Notes: generated from the letters alone by a model not told the origin. A DNA stretch of 64,000 bases from Hymenobacter tibetensis (GCF_022827545.1 NZ_CP094669.1:3004001-3068000), one strand, 5' to 3'; positions 9,897-19,065 are shown, counted from the first letter of the stretch. Translations and numbers: made by a program.

Positions 9897-11516
9897 TTAT
9901 ACTACGGGGTTCGGGCGCGGCGCGGGGTCTTGGTCGAGGCCGCAACGCTCCATAAAGGGATTGGTGAACACCCGGCGCGTGGGCGCATCAAGCAGCCGCT
10001 GACGGCAGCCAAGCCACTGGTTTACGGCTGCATTTCCGTACATCCGGCGTACTAAAGCCGGGGTCAGATTGAAGTTGATTTTGCCCCAATGCAGCGTAAA
10101 AGCAATACCCAGTTCTTCCAGACGAGCCCATATCCGTTCCAGGAACTTGCGGGTTGTTTTGCCTTCTACCCCGTCAAATTCTAGCACCGCCGTTACGGGG
10201 AAGCGCGTGAAGCCAAGCGTGGCACGAGTGCCTTTCACAAACCGCAACCCCAGCACCCCAGGAAACGGCGTGTGTTTGTTGAGCGCCTGAATTTCGGCTA
10301 GCACGCGGGGAACCTCGTGGTTGGCGATGCCAATGGCGGCGCTGGCGGCTTTGCCTCGGATATTGGTGTTATCGAAGGTTTCGCTCATCGTGCCCGCCGT
10401 GCCATTGGTATTCTCGAAAGCCAACGGATAGAGTCGGTTTACCAGTGCCGGCACCAAGGCTGCGCTTAGATTGCCTAAATGGTCGAGCACAGTTTCAATC
10501 AAGCCCAGCGTGCTGTCGCCGTAGGTGAAGCCCGGAGCGGGAGACGGCCGGCGGGGGTAGTTGGGGCGGTAGGGCGCTTTAAAAAGCAGCTGCACAAACA
10601 CGCCGTGTCCCGGATTGGCGCCCGTGACATCGAACTGGTGGGGGTTGATAATGATGGTGAGGTGATACGGCTGCCGGGTGGAGTCAGTGAGTGGCAAGGG
10701 CAGCCAGGGATGCAGGCCTGTCAGGTCCAGGTGCGTCATGAGGCGCTGCACGGCCGGGCCATAGGGCACGCGGTAGGCACTGAAATCTTCCAGTAAAAAC
10801 AGCGGTTCCACTTCCAACAGCACACCATGAATGAAACCGAAGCTCCCGAAACTCACCAGCGCAGCATTGAACAGTTCATCGTCGCGGCACACTTCCGTAA
10901 CGCCGAGCCAGTCCGTGAACTTCGCCGACGCCACCGGGTACGATGCCCGTTCCAGCCACACGTGCTTGTTGGCTCCCGTTACGAGGTGCAAGCCTACGAC
11001 CGTTTCTGGAACGGCCCCGAAGCGGAAGGCCCCGCCGTGCGTACCCGTTGATAAAGCGCCGGCTATGCTCTGTCCGTTGCTGGCCCCGGAGGCACGAATC
11101 GACTTGTTGCGGGGTTCCAGTTGCTGCTCCAGGCCCACAATGCTCATGCCGCACTCCGTGAAGAATAAGTTGTCGGCGGTGCGCCCGGCGGTTTGGTAGG
11201 CCGGCGCCACCATGGCCGGCTTTAGGGCGAATGACTGCCGCAGGGCCATCGTGTCCACTAGCCCGCCATCCGTAACTGCCACTTCCGAAAACGACCAGCC
11301 TTTGCCTAACGCCCGCAGCCGCACGTTGTGGTCGATGCCGTAGCGTATCAGCCACTGGAAATTGGCCGTGGTTTGGCGGTACTGCTCCTGGCTGGTGGGC
11401 AGATTGGGGATACGCAGCTTGAAGCAGGCGCTGGACGTCAGGCGTTGCGTGAAGTTTTCGTGGCGGTTGGTCCACTCCGCCATCGGGTGCGCTTCTATTC
11501 CGTTGGGCAAGTTCAT
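9897..11516 (-). CDS. FAD-binding oxidase of the aldonolactone oxidase (VAO/PCMH) type
   Basis: A 539-residue flavoprotein. The PCMH-type FAD domain is marked by RALGKGWSFSE (about 68-78) and the G-rich pyrophosphate loop GALSTGTHGG (about 155). The C-terminal third ends like the sugar-lactone oxidases, with an HWGK motif close to their HWAK. The position that carries covalent FAD-His in gulonolactone oxidase (GHSxS) is Trp here, so FAD is probably bound non-covalently. The substrate is unknown. ATG 11516 is chosen over the longer frame because it overlaps the upstream stop as ATGA, which implies translational coupling to the Bor-like lipoprotein. The two probably form an operon. Confidence 0.85.
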   Translation of the reverse strand: MNLPNGIEAHPMAEWTNRHENFTQRLTSSACFKLRIPNLPTSQEQYRQTTANFQWLIRYGIDHNVRLRALGKGWSFSEVAVTDGGLVDTMALRQSFALKPAMVAPAYQTAGRTADNLFFTECGMSIVGLEQQLEPRNKSIRASGASNGQSIAGALSTGTHGGAFRFGAVPETVVGLHLVTGANKHVWLERASYPVASAKFTDWLGVTEVCRDDELFNAALVSFGSFGFIHGVLLEVEPLFLLEDFSAYRVPYGPAVQRLMTHLDLTGLHPWLPLPLTDSTRQPYHLTIIINPHQFDVTGANPGHGVFVQLLFKAPYRPNYPRRPSPAPGFTYGDSTLGLIETVLDHLGNLSAALVPALVNRLYPLAFENTNGTAGTMSETFDNTNIRGKAASAAIGIANHEVPRVLAEIQALNKHTPFPGVLGLRFVKGTRATLGFTRFPVTAVLEFDGVEGKTTRKFLERIWARLEELGIAFTLHWGKINFNLTPALVRRMYGNAAVNQWLGCRQRLLDAPTRRVFTNPFMERCGLDQDPAPRPNPVV

Positions 11517-11893
11517 GGGCGAACAGAAACGTGAAGTGGAACGCCAGGAGCTACAGTTGGACCAAGCCCCAGCGTATCGACTGGGGGCGTGTAGGGCGCA
11601 CAACACCAGCTTACGCGCTGCTTGGTTACCACGCCCACCGTCACGAGGGAGAGCAGGAAGTTGCCGAAAGAGGTTTTCACCGTCACGCCGTTCAGGTGCG
11701 CAAAGCGTGGGTCGCAGGGCGGGCGAAGGTCGGTGGGCTGCTTGAGGCCCCAGAAGTAGGCTGTAACTAGTTGCGTGCTGTTAGGGTCGTTTGCCGCTGT
11801 ATCACAGTCGTGCCCCGTGACAATGCGGGTGGTCATGCAGCCTGATAAAGTGCCCACTAGCACCAAGCCGGTAACGGTTGCGAACTGAGTCAT
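11513..11893 (-). CDS. Bor-like outer-membrane lipoprotein
   Basis: A 126-residue protein starting at ATG 11893. It has a lipoprotein signal peptide with lipobox LSGC (Cys about 19) and then a domain resembling lambda Bor / Iss lipoproteins: a YFWGLKQ strand, a spaced Cys, KTSFGNFLLSLVTVGVVTK (the Bor-type GLLGFITLGIYTP equivalent) and a terminal Cys pair. Bor-family proteins sit in the outer membrane, and phage versions confer serum resistance. The chromosomal role in free-living Bacteroidota is unknown. The last codons overlap the downstream oxidase by 4 bp. Confidence 0.75.
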   Translation of the reverse strand: MTQFATVTGLVLVGTLSGCMTTRIVTGHDCDTAANDPNSTQLVTAYFWGLKQPTDLRPPCDPRFAHLNGVTVKTSFGNFLLSLVTVGVVTKQRVSWCCAPYTPPVDTLGLGPTVAPGVPLHVSVRP

Positions 11894-11958
11894 ATCCCAT
11901 ATTTATATAGTATAATTTATATATTTATTCAACTAGATACAACAGCTACTAAAAATAT

Positions 11959-12006
11959 AAAAGCCACATCCCTAACCTGCCTTGGTTCGGATAACGTGGC
12001 TTTTTT
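11959..12006. terminator. bidirectional hairpin terminator
   Basis: AAAAGCCAC (11959-11967) pairs with GTGGCTTTT (11996-12004), and ATCC-TAACC pairs internally with GGTT-GGAT. The outer strands give T runs in both directions. It lies downstream of the minus-strand MmcQ/YjbR gene. Confidence 0.75.
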
Positions 12007-12173
12007 GATGTTTTGCGGCCGGCAGAAATGCCGTGGCGCATTCCGGTAGCGGAATTGAAAGAGGGTTATCCCGACGAGTCGTCTTTTTCGACTCGCTGAG
12101 ACACCTACAAGCAGGTTGTAAGAAGACGAAGCTAGCAGCCTCCCCGTGTCCTAGACCTTACCGTGGCAAGTTG

Positions 12174-12533
12174 TTAGCTCTCGTGCTGTGCCAGTTCCTC
12201 GCGCAGCTTTTTCGGCAAGGAAGCGCGCACCAAGTCGTATGAGTGGTCGATAAGTTCCCAAAGCTGACCGTTCGGAACACCGGTCCCAATGAGTACTGTG
12301 TTCCAATGCTTCTTGTTCATATGGAAGCCAGGCAACACATACTCATGCTGCTCCCGCAGTTCCACAGCGCGCTCTGGGTCACACTTCAGGTTGATACTCC
12401 CAAACGTATTGATGTCGGTAAGGGCAAACACTTTGCCCCCGACTTTAAACACCAGCGTATCGGGGCCGAAGGGAGTTTCTTCGGTCACGCCGGCTTTTAG
12501 TAGGCAATAGTCGCGGAAATCTTCAATGTTCAT
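12174..12533 (-). CDS. MmcQ/YjbR family protein
   Basis: A 119-residue protein of the MmcQ/YjbR family (double-wing fold). It begins MNIEDFRDYCL and carries the family pattern ETPFGPDTLVFKVGGKVFAL, NLKCDPERAVELRE and PGFHMNKKHWNTV, ending with ELIDHSYDLVRASLPKK. The family is annotated as DNA-binding on fold grounds, and its physiological role is unsettled. The length is typical. It stands alone between a terminator and a divergent lipoprotein gene. Confidence 0.92.
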   Translation of the reverse strand: MNIEDFRDYCLLKAGVTEETPFGPDTLVFKVGGKVFALTDINTFGSINLKCDPERAVELREQHEYVLPGFHMNKKHWNTVLIGTGVPNGQLWELIDHSYDLVRASLPKKLREELAQHES

Positions 12534-12736
12534 TTTTCAGCTAACAGCTTTTGGTGGTTCGTGTCTCAAACGGGTGCCCACGCAAATCGGTTTGAATGGC
12601 TTTTCTATTCAGGCAAGTTACGGCCCCTGCTGAGCACCCAGCTGACCATGGCACTTATAGCAACTAAACTAAACACCAATTAGTATAGCAGTCCAACTAT
12701 TAAAGCTTTTCCATCCTTTTTTCAGTCCCACTCCGA

Positions 12737-13408
12737 ATGCTCCGTTTTCTTCCTTCAACCAATCGTCGTTCTCCACTGGCTGCATTGGGACTATTGTTTG
12801 TCTTGGCCTTTAGCAGCTGTGGCATTTCCGAGCAAGTACAGCAAGCCAAAGCGTTCAAAGGCGCGCAGATACGCCTAGCGTCCGTGGATCAAGCCACCGT
12901 GGCCGGCATCGACGTCACCCAAATCCGGCAGCCCAGCGACGTGAGCACCGTGGACAAGGCCCGGCTGGTGGCCGCTTACGCTGCTGGCAATATCCCTTTG
13001 CGCATGCGCGTAAACCTGGAAATCCGCAACCCCAACGACGAGGTAGCCGCCCTCAACGAGCTGGATTATGTTGCTCTCATCGATGGCAAGCAGGTAGCTA
13101 CCGGCCGCTCCACTGAGCGCATAGAGGTAGCTGCTGGCGGCACCACCATTGCCCCGCTCACGCTGGAAAGCAACCTGCGCGAAGCCGTAGGGGAAGAGTC
13201 GGGCGAGGCGCTGGCAAACCTGATATTTGGTTTAGCTGATCGTGACCGTCAGCCCGTGCGCCTAACTATGCGCGTTCGGCCCACGTTTATTACCAGCAGT
13301 GGCCGCCGCATTACGCCAGCGGGCTACATCGACCTAGATAAAGAGTTTACCACCACCGAGGTGCTCAATGCCATAGACCGGCGCGACTCGCTCAAGAAAC
13401 GCCCCTAA
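12737..13408 (+). CDS. LEA type 2 family lipoprotein
   Basis: A 223-residue exported lipoprotein. A short basic start and hydrophobic stretch lead to FSSCG (lipid Cys about 28). The mature part has a LEA14-type beta-sandwich signature: MRVNLEIRNPNDEVAALNEL, then YVALIDGKQVATGR and a strand-rich C-terminal half. LEA type 2 (water-stress and hypersensitive response) domains occur in many envelope proteins of uncertain function. The likely location is the periplasmic face of a membrane. It is followed by a terminator. Confidence 0.88.
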   Translation: MLRFLPSTNRRSPLAALGLLFVLAFSSCGISEQVQQAKAFKGAQIRLASVDQATVAGIDVTQIRQPSDVSTVDKARLVAAYAAGNIPLRMRVNLEIRNPNDEVAALNELDYVALIDGKQVATGRSTERIEVAAGGTTIAPLTLESNLREAVGEESGEALANLIFGLADRDRQPVRLTMRVRPTFITSSGRRITPAGYIDLDKEFTTTEVLNAIDRRDSLKKRP

Positions 13409-13487
13409 CGCTGAGCAAGGATGTGAGCGGCATGTACGTTTCGCGCTGCTTCCTCACTTGCCACGCCTTCCTACGGCCTATTACTTG

Positions 13488-13525
13488 AAAGCCCTCCTGA
13501 CCATGCTAGTCGGGAGGGCTTTATT
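13488..13525. terminator. terminator after the LEA-type lipoprotein
   Basis: AAAGCCCTCCTGA (13488-13500) pairs with TCGGGAGGGCTTT (13510-13522) with one mismatch, a 9-nt loop and a following T run. It can serve the plus-strand lipoprotein and the convergent small gene. Confidence 0.85.
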
Positions 13526-13616
13526 GCTTGTATGGAAAACGGGAACGGCTAATCTCACCTCGTAGCGGAGCGACCACGCCCGGTAGGCTGACGAGGCACA
13601 AGCCAAACAACTTAGG

Positions 13617-13793
13617 CTAACGAAGAAACCAACGGTAGAGAAGCACCAGGAAGCCAACCAGGAACATCGCCATGGAGAGCTTATTGATGAAGTGCATAGT
13701 CCGCAGGTTGAAATTGGTGGTGCGGTTTGGGTCGTTCTTACGGAAGAAATAACCGAAAACGGGACCAAGGTTAAACAGGCCTTTCATGCGCAT
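13617..13793 (-). CDS. small conserved membrane protein (DUF6728-like)
   Basis: A 58-residue frame (ATG 13793; an alternative ATG at 13787 gives 56 residues) beginning MRMKGLFNLGPVFGYFF, then RKNDPNRTTNFNLRTMHFIN and one transmembrane helix, MAMFLVGFLVLLYRWFLR, at the end. The pattern GPVFGYFFRKxDPNRxTNxNLR matches a short protein family conserved in Bacteroidota that I recall as DUF6728. The function is unknown. It faces the LEA-type lipoprotein gene, with the terminator between them. Confidence 0.8.
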   Translation of the reverse strand: MRMKGLFNLGPVFGYFFRKNDPNRTTNFNLRTMHFINKLSMAMFLVGFLVLLYRWFLR

Positions 13794-13976
13794 GATTCAA
13801 GTCTTGTGGTATGCTGATATAACACTCCGAGGCCCGGAATGATTTACTTTTCGCCCTATATTTTCAAATAATTACATAGACCTATCAAGTCGTTACAAGC
13901 CACATAACCGTCTTATTTTCAACACAATATACTATTGTCATACTGGTGTAGCAGACAAGATTCAAGGCTTCGTCTG

Positions 13977-15743
13977 CTAGCGGTACAGCTCCTCAATTCG
14001 TTGCTGATTGTTCTGGCTGATGATTTTGCGCTTCACCTTCAAGGTCGGTGTCAACTCCCCCGATTCCACACTCCACACTACGGGCAACAGTGCCACTTTC
14101 TTGATTTGCTCCCATTGCGCGAAGGCCACATTTGTTTGCTGCACTAGTTGCTCGTAGAGATGCTGCACTTGGGTATGCGCGGCCAATGCGGCATCGGGTA
14201 GGTCGGCGGGCAGGTTGTGGGTTTGGGCCCAGGCCCGCAGCTCAGCGAAGGCAGGCACCACCAAGCAGGCCGCAAACTTCCGGCCCTCCCCCACTACCAT
14301 CACCTGCTCCACGAGCGGCGACTCCGACAGCCGCGACTCCAGGGGCTGCGGGGCCACGTACTTGCCGTTCGAGGTTTTGAACATCTCTTTTTTGCGGTCG
14401 GTAATTTTCAGAAACCGTCCTTGCACCAACTCGCCAATGTCGCCGGTATGCAGCCAGCCCTCAGCGTCGATGGTTTCGGCCGTGAGGTCGGGGCGGTTGT
14501 AGTAGCCTTGCATGACGGAAGGCGAACGGGTCAGGATTTCTCCGTCCGGGGCCAGCTTCACTTCCACCCCCGGAATCACGGGCCCTACTGCACCAATGAG
14601 GTTGCCGCTGGCTTCAGGCTGGCTGGCAGCAATAACCGGCGAGGTTTCCGTCATCCCGTAGCCCTCCATCACCCGGATACCGGCCGCCCAAAACACCCGT
14701 GCCAGCCGAGGCTGCAAAGCCCCACCCCCGCTCACAATGTAGCAAACTTGCCCACCCATGGCTTCGCGCCACTTACTGAAGATAAGCTTGTTGGCCAGGG
14801 CTAATTGTGCGTTGTACCAGGCACCCTGGTCTTTTTGCGTGTCGTAGCGCAGACCCAAGTTCAGAGCCCAGAAAAACAGCTTTTTCTTGGCGCCAGTTAG
14901 CTCGTGGCCTTTCGCTACAATCTTGTCGTAGATTTTTTCCAGCAAGCGAGGCACCGTAGTGAACACCTGCGGCTGCACTTCCCGTAGGTTGTCGGCAATG
15001 AGCTCCACGCTCTCGGCGTACCAGACACTGAAACCCAACAGCAGATACAGGAACGTGGCCGTGCGCTCGAAAATGTGGCTTAGGGGCAGGAAGCTCAATG
15101 CCTTTTGCCCGGGCGGCAACGGCAGGTAGCTGGTCAGGTTTTCGCAGTTGAAGAGAATGTTGCGGTGACTGAGCATCACACCTTTGGGCCGCCCGGTGGT
15201 GCCAGAGGTATAGATGAGCGTTAGCAAATCGTCGGGCTGCACGGCGGCTTTCAGCGCGGTAAGGGGGGCAGTGTCAGCAGACTGCCCCAGGGCCAGCAGT
15301 TCGGTGAAAGAGCGGGTACCGGCCAGCTTTTCAAACGTGAAGATGTGGCGTGGCCCCTCGGTTAGCGTTCGGGTTGCTTCCTGCACCCGAGCCAGCAGTT
15401 TCTCGTTTTCCACCAGCACCACCTGCACTCCCGCGTCTTGGAAGATGTGCCGATAGTCTTCCACCGTGATGGTGGGGTACATGGGTACGCTTACGGCTCC
15501 TAGCTGCGCAATACCAAAGTCAGCTATGACCCATTCGGGCCGGTTGGCAGAAATAATGGCCACTTTGTCGTTGGGGCCTATGCCGAGTTGTAGCAGCCCC
15601 AGGCTCACCTGGTTGCTAAGCTCCTGTACCCGCGCCGCACTCAGTGGCTGCCAGGTACCTGCCTTCTTTTCCACCAAGCAGTCTGCCTGTGGCGTGGTGG
15701 CAGCTAAATGGGCAAGCAGGTCAAAGGTGCGGCGGATTTCCAT
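13977..15743 (-). CDS. long-chain fatty acid-CoA ligase (AMP-forming)
   Basis: A 588-residue ANL-superfamily adenylate-forming enzyme that activates fatty acids to acyl-CoA via acyl-AMP. The P-loop is YTSGTTGRPKGVMLSH (about 175-190), the A5 motif GYGMTETSP, the A7 motif LHTGDIGEL and A8 ITDRKKEMFKTSNGKYVAP. The terminal TPTLKVKRK carries the expected Lys-rich ending. It resembles the FadD15-like long-chain ligases. The frame is open upstream to 15905, but ATG 15743 (MEIRRTFDLL) fits the family N-terminus. It is divergent from the NTF2-like gene. Confidence 0.95.
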   Translation of the reverse strand: MEIRRTFDLLAHLAATTPQADCLVEKKAGTWQPLSAARVQELSNQVSLGLLQLGIGPNDKVAIISANRPEWVIADFGIAQLGAVSVPMYPTITVEDYRHIFQDAGVQVVLVENEKLLARVQEATRTLTEGPRHIFTFEKLAGTRSFTELLALGQSADTAPLTALKAAVQPDDLLTLIYTSGTTGRPKGVMLSHRNILFNCENLTSYLPLPPGQKALSFLPLSHIFERTATFLYLLLGFSVWYAESVELIADNLREVQPQVFTTVPRLLEKIYDKIVAKGHELTGAKKKLFFWALNLGLRYDTQKDQGAWYNAQLALANKLIFSKWREAMGGQVCYIVSGGGALQPRLARVFWAAGIRVMEGYGMTETSPVIAASQPEASGNLIGAVGPVIPGVEVKLAPDGEILTRSPSVMQGYYNRPDLTAETIDAEGWLHTGDIGELVQGRFLKITDRKKEMFKTSNGKYVAPQPLESRLSESPLVEQVMVVGEGRKFAACLVVPAFAELRAWAQTHNLPADLPDAALAAHTQVQHLYEQLVQQTNVAFAQWEQIKKVALLPVVWSVESGELTPTLKVKRKIISQNNQQRIEELYR

Positions 15744-15951
15744 GGAGGGGTGCAATGAGGCAGGAAGCAGAGCGGTTGCTCCTACAATATTAATCTGGTG
15801 GGCGCCAATAGTGCTACCACGCCATAATGTTGCTACGGCTGCGTGCTGTTTGTAGCAGGTAATGCGCCTGAACACAGCGGGTACGCGTCTGATTGCGCGC
15901 CGCAACGTTGGGATATGGTTAGTGTCCTTGGTTCAGTTTAACTTCCACCCC

Positions 15952-16407
15952 ATGAAACACTTCCTACTTTTCGGCCTGCTTGTGTCCGCTACGTCTGCTT
16001 CGGCCCAAACGCCAGCCGCCGAAACCGAAGCCGTCAAGAAAACCATCCAGACGTTTTTTGAGGGCATGCGCAACGGGGACAGCACGGTGGTACGGTCCAC
16101 GTTTGCTCCTGGCGCGGTTTTTCACACCATTGCCAACCGCAACGGCACCACCCAGCTTCTGCCCGAAAACCCATCGGAGTTTGTGAAAGCCGTAGGCAAG
16201 CCGCACAAGGAAGTGTGGGACGAGCGTATCACCTTCGATAAAGTACTGATTGATGCCAACCTAGCCAGCGTCTGGACTCCCTACGAATTTTACCTCGGCA
16301 ACACCTTCAGCCACTGCGGCTACAATTCGTTTCAGTTAGTGAAGCTGGCCAGCGGCTGGAAGATTGCGCACGTCATCGACACCCGGCGCAAAGACAAGTG
16401 CAAGTGA
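15952..16407 (+). CDS. exported NTF2-like (SnoaL-type) protein
   Basis: A 151-residue protein with a clear Sec signal peptide (MKHFLLFGLLVSATSASAQ) and then an NTF2-like cone fold: VKKTIQTFFEGMRNGDSTVVRSTFAPGAVFHTI at the start, WTPYEFYLG and a terminal WKIAHVIDTRRK. Such proteins can be enzymes or ligand binders, and no catalytic set can be assigned here. It is probably periplasmic. ATG 15952 is preferred over the upstream in-frame start because the signal peptide begins there. Confidence 0.85.
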   Translation: MKHFLLFGLLVSATSASAQTPAAETEAVKKTIQTFFEGMRNGDSTVVRSTFAPGAVFHTIANRNGTTQLLPENPSEFVKAVGKPHKEVWDERITFDKVLIDANLASVWTPYEFYLGNTFSHCGYNSFQLVKLASGWKIAHVIDTRRKDKCK

Positions 16408-16549
16408 GGCTTGGTGGTTGCTGGTTAATCCCAACGAAAGACCTTTGCTGGCCCCTCGCCAGGGCCATTAGAGCAGCTAAATATTAACGGCATCAAGAGT
16501 TGACTACGCATCCATCACCCACTAACTCCCAACAATCCGCCAATCCGCA

Positions 16550-16870
16550 TTAGAAAGCCGGTATGCGGCGAAGCGGCGAGTCATCTGTTTTCCAGTAGTC
16601 CAACTCATACAGCTCCCCTTCTTGATCTAGGTAAAGGGAAACGAATGCCAACACCCCATCCTCATCCAGGAACTGGGTGCTGGCTATTCGTTCTCCTAGC
16701 TGGCGGTTTGGCTGGGTGCCAACAAACCGTAGGGGCCCGTTTTCACCCGTATGCAGCTCCTCTACCTCCACCGTGTGGAGCAATGCCAACAGGCGTTCCA
16801 CCCGAGGTTTACCACGGAGCATGAAAATGAGCATGCCAAGCTCAGGCAGTTTCAGCGAACGTCTGGCCAT
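16550..16870 (-). CDS. conserved hypothetical protein (DUF6984-like)
   Basis: A 106-residue soluble protein, MARRSLKLPELGML at the start and a C-terminal half GERIASTQFLDEDGVLAFVSLYLDQEGELYELDYWKTDDSPLRRIP. The phrase ELYELDxWKxDxSPL is what I remember of the short DUF6984 family. This is a recollection, not a search. The function is unknown. It lies 58 bp upstream of nothing on its own strand and 57 bp from the end of the HAD gene, so it could be cotranscribed with it. Confidence 0.65.
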   Translation of the reverse strand: MARRSLKLPELGMLIFMLRGKPRVERLLALLHTVEVEELHTGENGPLRFVGTQPNRQLGERIASTQFLDEDGVLAFVSLYLDQEGELYELDYWKTDDSPLRRIPAF

Positions 16871-16927
16871 GGGCTGGAAACGGCGGCAGCTAGGTCACCT
16901 GCCGCACCCTCCACTGGTGTATACGGG

Positions 16928-17602
16928 CTAGGCCGGATTTGCAGCGTTGGGAAACGCTAGTATAGTGGCGGCGTTCAGCTCCCTCAGGTCCGACACCACC
17001 CGGTCGGCCAAGCGCAGGTCCTGGCCGGTGGAATGTTCACTACGGTAGCCAATGCAGTACATGCCCGCAGCTTTGGCGGCCGCTACGCCGTTGGCAGCAT
17101 CCTCAAGTACCAGGCAGCCAGGGGGCGGCGTACCCGCTAGCTCGGCGGCATGCAGAAAGATGGCCGGGTTAGGTTTCGACTCGGTGAAATCTTCGCCGCT
17201 CACCAGGTGCGCAAAGAATGGATATAGCCCAAACCGATTGAATACGCGGGCAATGGTGTCTTTGGAGGCCGAGGAAGCCAATACTAGCGGCACGCCGTGC
17301 TGGTGCAGGTCTTCAACCAACTGCCGCGCTCCGGGCAGCAAATCCAGCTCCGTCGATTCGTCGAAAGACTTACCGAACAGTTCCCGCTTGCGGCTCATCA
17401 GGGCGTCCACTTCCTGGGGCAGATCGAACTTCTGCTTTAGCCGCTGATAGATGTTGCGGGTGGAGGAACCCAGAAACGGGGCATAGTCCTCGGCCGTCAT
17501 GGTAATGCCTAGCTCGGCGAAGTGGCGAAAGAAAGCGTCGTGGTGTAGCGGCTCGGTGTCAACCAGCACGCCATCCATATCGAAAATTACGGTGCGAATC
17601 AT
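16928..17602 (-). CDS. HAD-family hydrolase, beta-phosphoglucomutase-like
   Basis: A 224-residue HAD subfamily IA phosphatase or phosphomutase. Motif I FDMDGVLVDTEP has both aspartates (D8, D10). A helical cap spans about 15-85. Motif II is ASSASKD, motif III Lys lies in ESKPNP, and motif IV is VLEDAANGVAAAKAAGM. This arrangement is that of beta-phosphoglucomutase-like sugar-phosphate enzymes. The substrate cannot be fixed from sequence. It is followed closely by the 106-residue hypothetical gene. Confidence 0.93.
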   Translation of the reverse strand: MIRTVIFDMDGVLVDTEPLHHDAFFRHFAELGITMTAEDYAPFLGSSTRNIYQRLKQKFDLPQEVDALMSRKRELFGKSFDESTELDLLPGARQLVEDLHQHGVPLVLASSASKDTIARVFNRFGLYPFFAHLVSGEDFTESKPNPAIFLHAAELAGTPPPGCLVLEDAANGVAAAKAAGMYCIGYRSEHSTGQDLRLADRVVSDLRELNAATILAFPNAANPA

Positions 17603-17803
17603 GCAGAAAAGTAGGGAGGCCCGGCCAAAGGTAGCGCATAGACGCGTGGGCTGAATGGTGCTGCTGGAAACGGATAGGCTCTACGGACTGCCACCGCCAG
17701 CACACATGCCGCTCCCCTAACCCTGAATACCCCACGAGAACGTCATGCTGCGCCACACGAGGCATCTGCTGTGCTAAGAATAGATGCTCGGACAACGACT
17801 GGC

Positions 17804-18466
17804 TTACTTCTTCACCAACGCCTTGATATCGGGCACTTCCAACACTGACTTGGGAGCCCCATGCTGCGCCACCCGAATCATGGCCTGCCCTACTGCCGCT
17901 AGTGTGGATACGTAATTGGGTGCTACCGTGCGCAACACCGGATACAGCCACCCTATCAAGTTGTAGTAGCCCTTTATGTTTTGCTGCCCCGGCGTGGCAC
18001 GCATAAACGCAGGCCGGAACATATAGGCCTGTTTGAAGCCCAGTTTCAGTAAGTTGTTTTCGGTCTCGCCTTTCACGCGGGCCCACATCTGGCTGCTTTT
18101 CAGCGTGCTGTCTGTGCCTGCCCCCGATACAAAGCAGAACGTCAGGTCGGGGTTGCGAGGCAGCAGGGTTTCAGCAAAGCGCATCGTCAGGTCATAAGTG
18201 AGGCGGCGGTACTCCGGCTCCTTCATCCCCACCGACGACACGCCCAAGCAGAAAAAACAGGCGTTGTAACCCTTAAGTTGGTCTTGGATGGGCGTAAGAT
18301 CGTGGAAATCAGTGTGTGTGATTTCACGCAGCTTTGGGTGCGTATGGCCGCTGGGCTTGCGGCTAACGGACAGCACCTGTTCCACCTCGGGGTCGTTTAA
18401 ACATTCCAGTAGCACGCCCTCTCCCACCATGCCGGTGGTTCCGGTCAATATCACGCGTAGTTTCAT
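17804..18466 (-). CDS. NAD(P)-binding oxidoreductase (atypical SDR)
   Basis: A 220-residue Rossmann-fold protein. The nucleotide motif is TGTTGMVGEGVLLECL (residues 8-23), followed by SVSRKP at the end of the second strand, FFCLGVSS and FVSGAGTD. Position of the tyrosine/lysine pair of classical SDRs is not obvious (MWARVKGETE carries the Lys). A C-terminal hydrophobic stretch, YYNLIGWLYPVLRTVAPNY, is seen in related proteins. The substrate is unknown. A second member of the same broad group is at 22561. Confidence 0.88.
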   Translation of the reverse strand: MKLRVILTGTTGMVGEGVLLECLNDPEVEQVLSVSRKPSGHTHPKLREITHTDFHDLTPIQDQLKGYNACFFCLGVSSVGMKEPEYRRLTYDLTMRFAETLLPRNPDLTFCFVSGAGTDSTLKSSQMWARVKGETENNLLKLGFKQAYMFRPAFMRATPGQQNIKGYYNLIGWLYPVLRTVAPNYVSTLAAVGQAMIRVAQHGAPKSVLEVPDIKALVKK

Positions 18467-18523
18467 GTGATGGGCAGACGGATGAGCAGCCGGAATGTTT
18501 TATAGCAGTAAAGCCGATAACTT

Positions 18524-18952
18524 TTAAGAAAGTGCTGACATTAAGTTGCTCTTATCTATATCACTCTTGCTGTCCAGATTGATGCAAACCACTTTGCTGA
18601 TAACCAACTCCTCATGGCAAGCCACATTTACAGCAAACCATATTCCCTCTTTGAAGTCATCATGCCAAGTCGTCATTGGAGCATAAATGCTACTATGCTC
18701 CACACCTTGCCATATTATTCCCTCATCAAAACTATCGTGAATCAACTCACAGGCTTTACCCGCTGTACAGATATAAGCTGGTTTGTGGGCAATGCACTCA
18801 TCTACAAAAGCAATGATAACCTCCTTATCAGGATCGTCACCAATTGCGAATAACAACCAACTGCTTTCAAAGACCTTACTATTCCAATCTACTTTGCCTT
18901 CTGTTGTGAAGTAGTAGATATCCCTGCCATTTTGCTGGCCTACATAATTCAT
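18524..18952 (-). CDS. AT-rich orphan hypothetical protein
   Basis: A 142-residue soluble protein. Recognisable phrases are SSWLLFAIGDDPDKEVIIAFVDECI, YICTAGKACELIHDSFDE and MTTWHDDFKEGIWFAVN. I recall a family with this WHDDFxEGxWFA ending (possibly DUF7684) but cannot confirm it. The gene is visibly more AT-rich than both neighbours, which suggests acquisition. It has no partner on the same strand within operon distance. The function is unknown. Confidence 0.75.
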   Translation of the reverse strand: MNYVGQQNGRDIYYFTTEGKVDWNSKVFESSWLLFAIGDDPDKEVIIAFVDECIAHKPAYICTAGKACELIHDSFDEGIIWQGVEHSSIYAPMTTWHDDFKEGIWFAVNVACHEELVISKVVCINLDSKSDIDKSNLMSALS

Positions 18953-19065
18953 TTATCTCTGTTAGTGGCTATGCTATGCGAGCAACAGGTATTGTAATGC
19001 TACGCTTTACTGAAGCGGAAGAGATGCCCTGGCAAGCGCAGCATGACAAACGTAAGGATACATAC

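Noticed and set aside
17735..17790. GTCATGCTGCGC-like sequence before the NAD(P)-binding gene, resembling a dispersed repeat
   Set aside because: No second arm or second copy in the window, so it cannot be called a repeat from this sequence alone.
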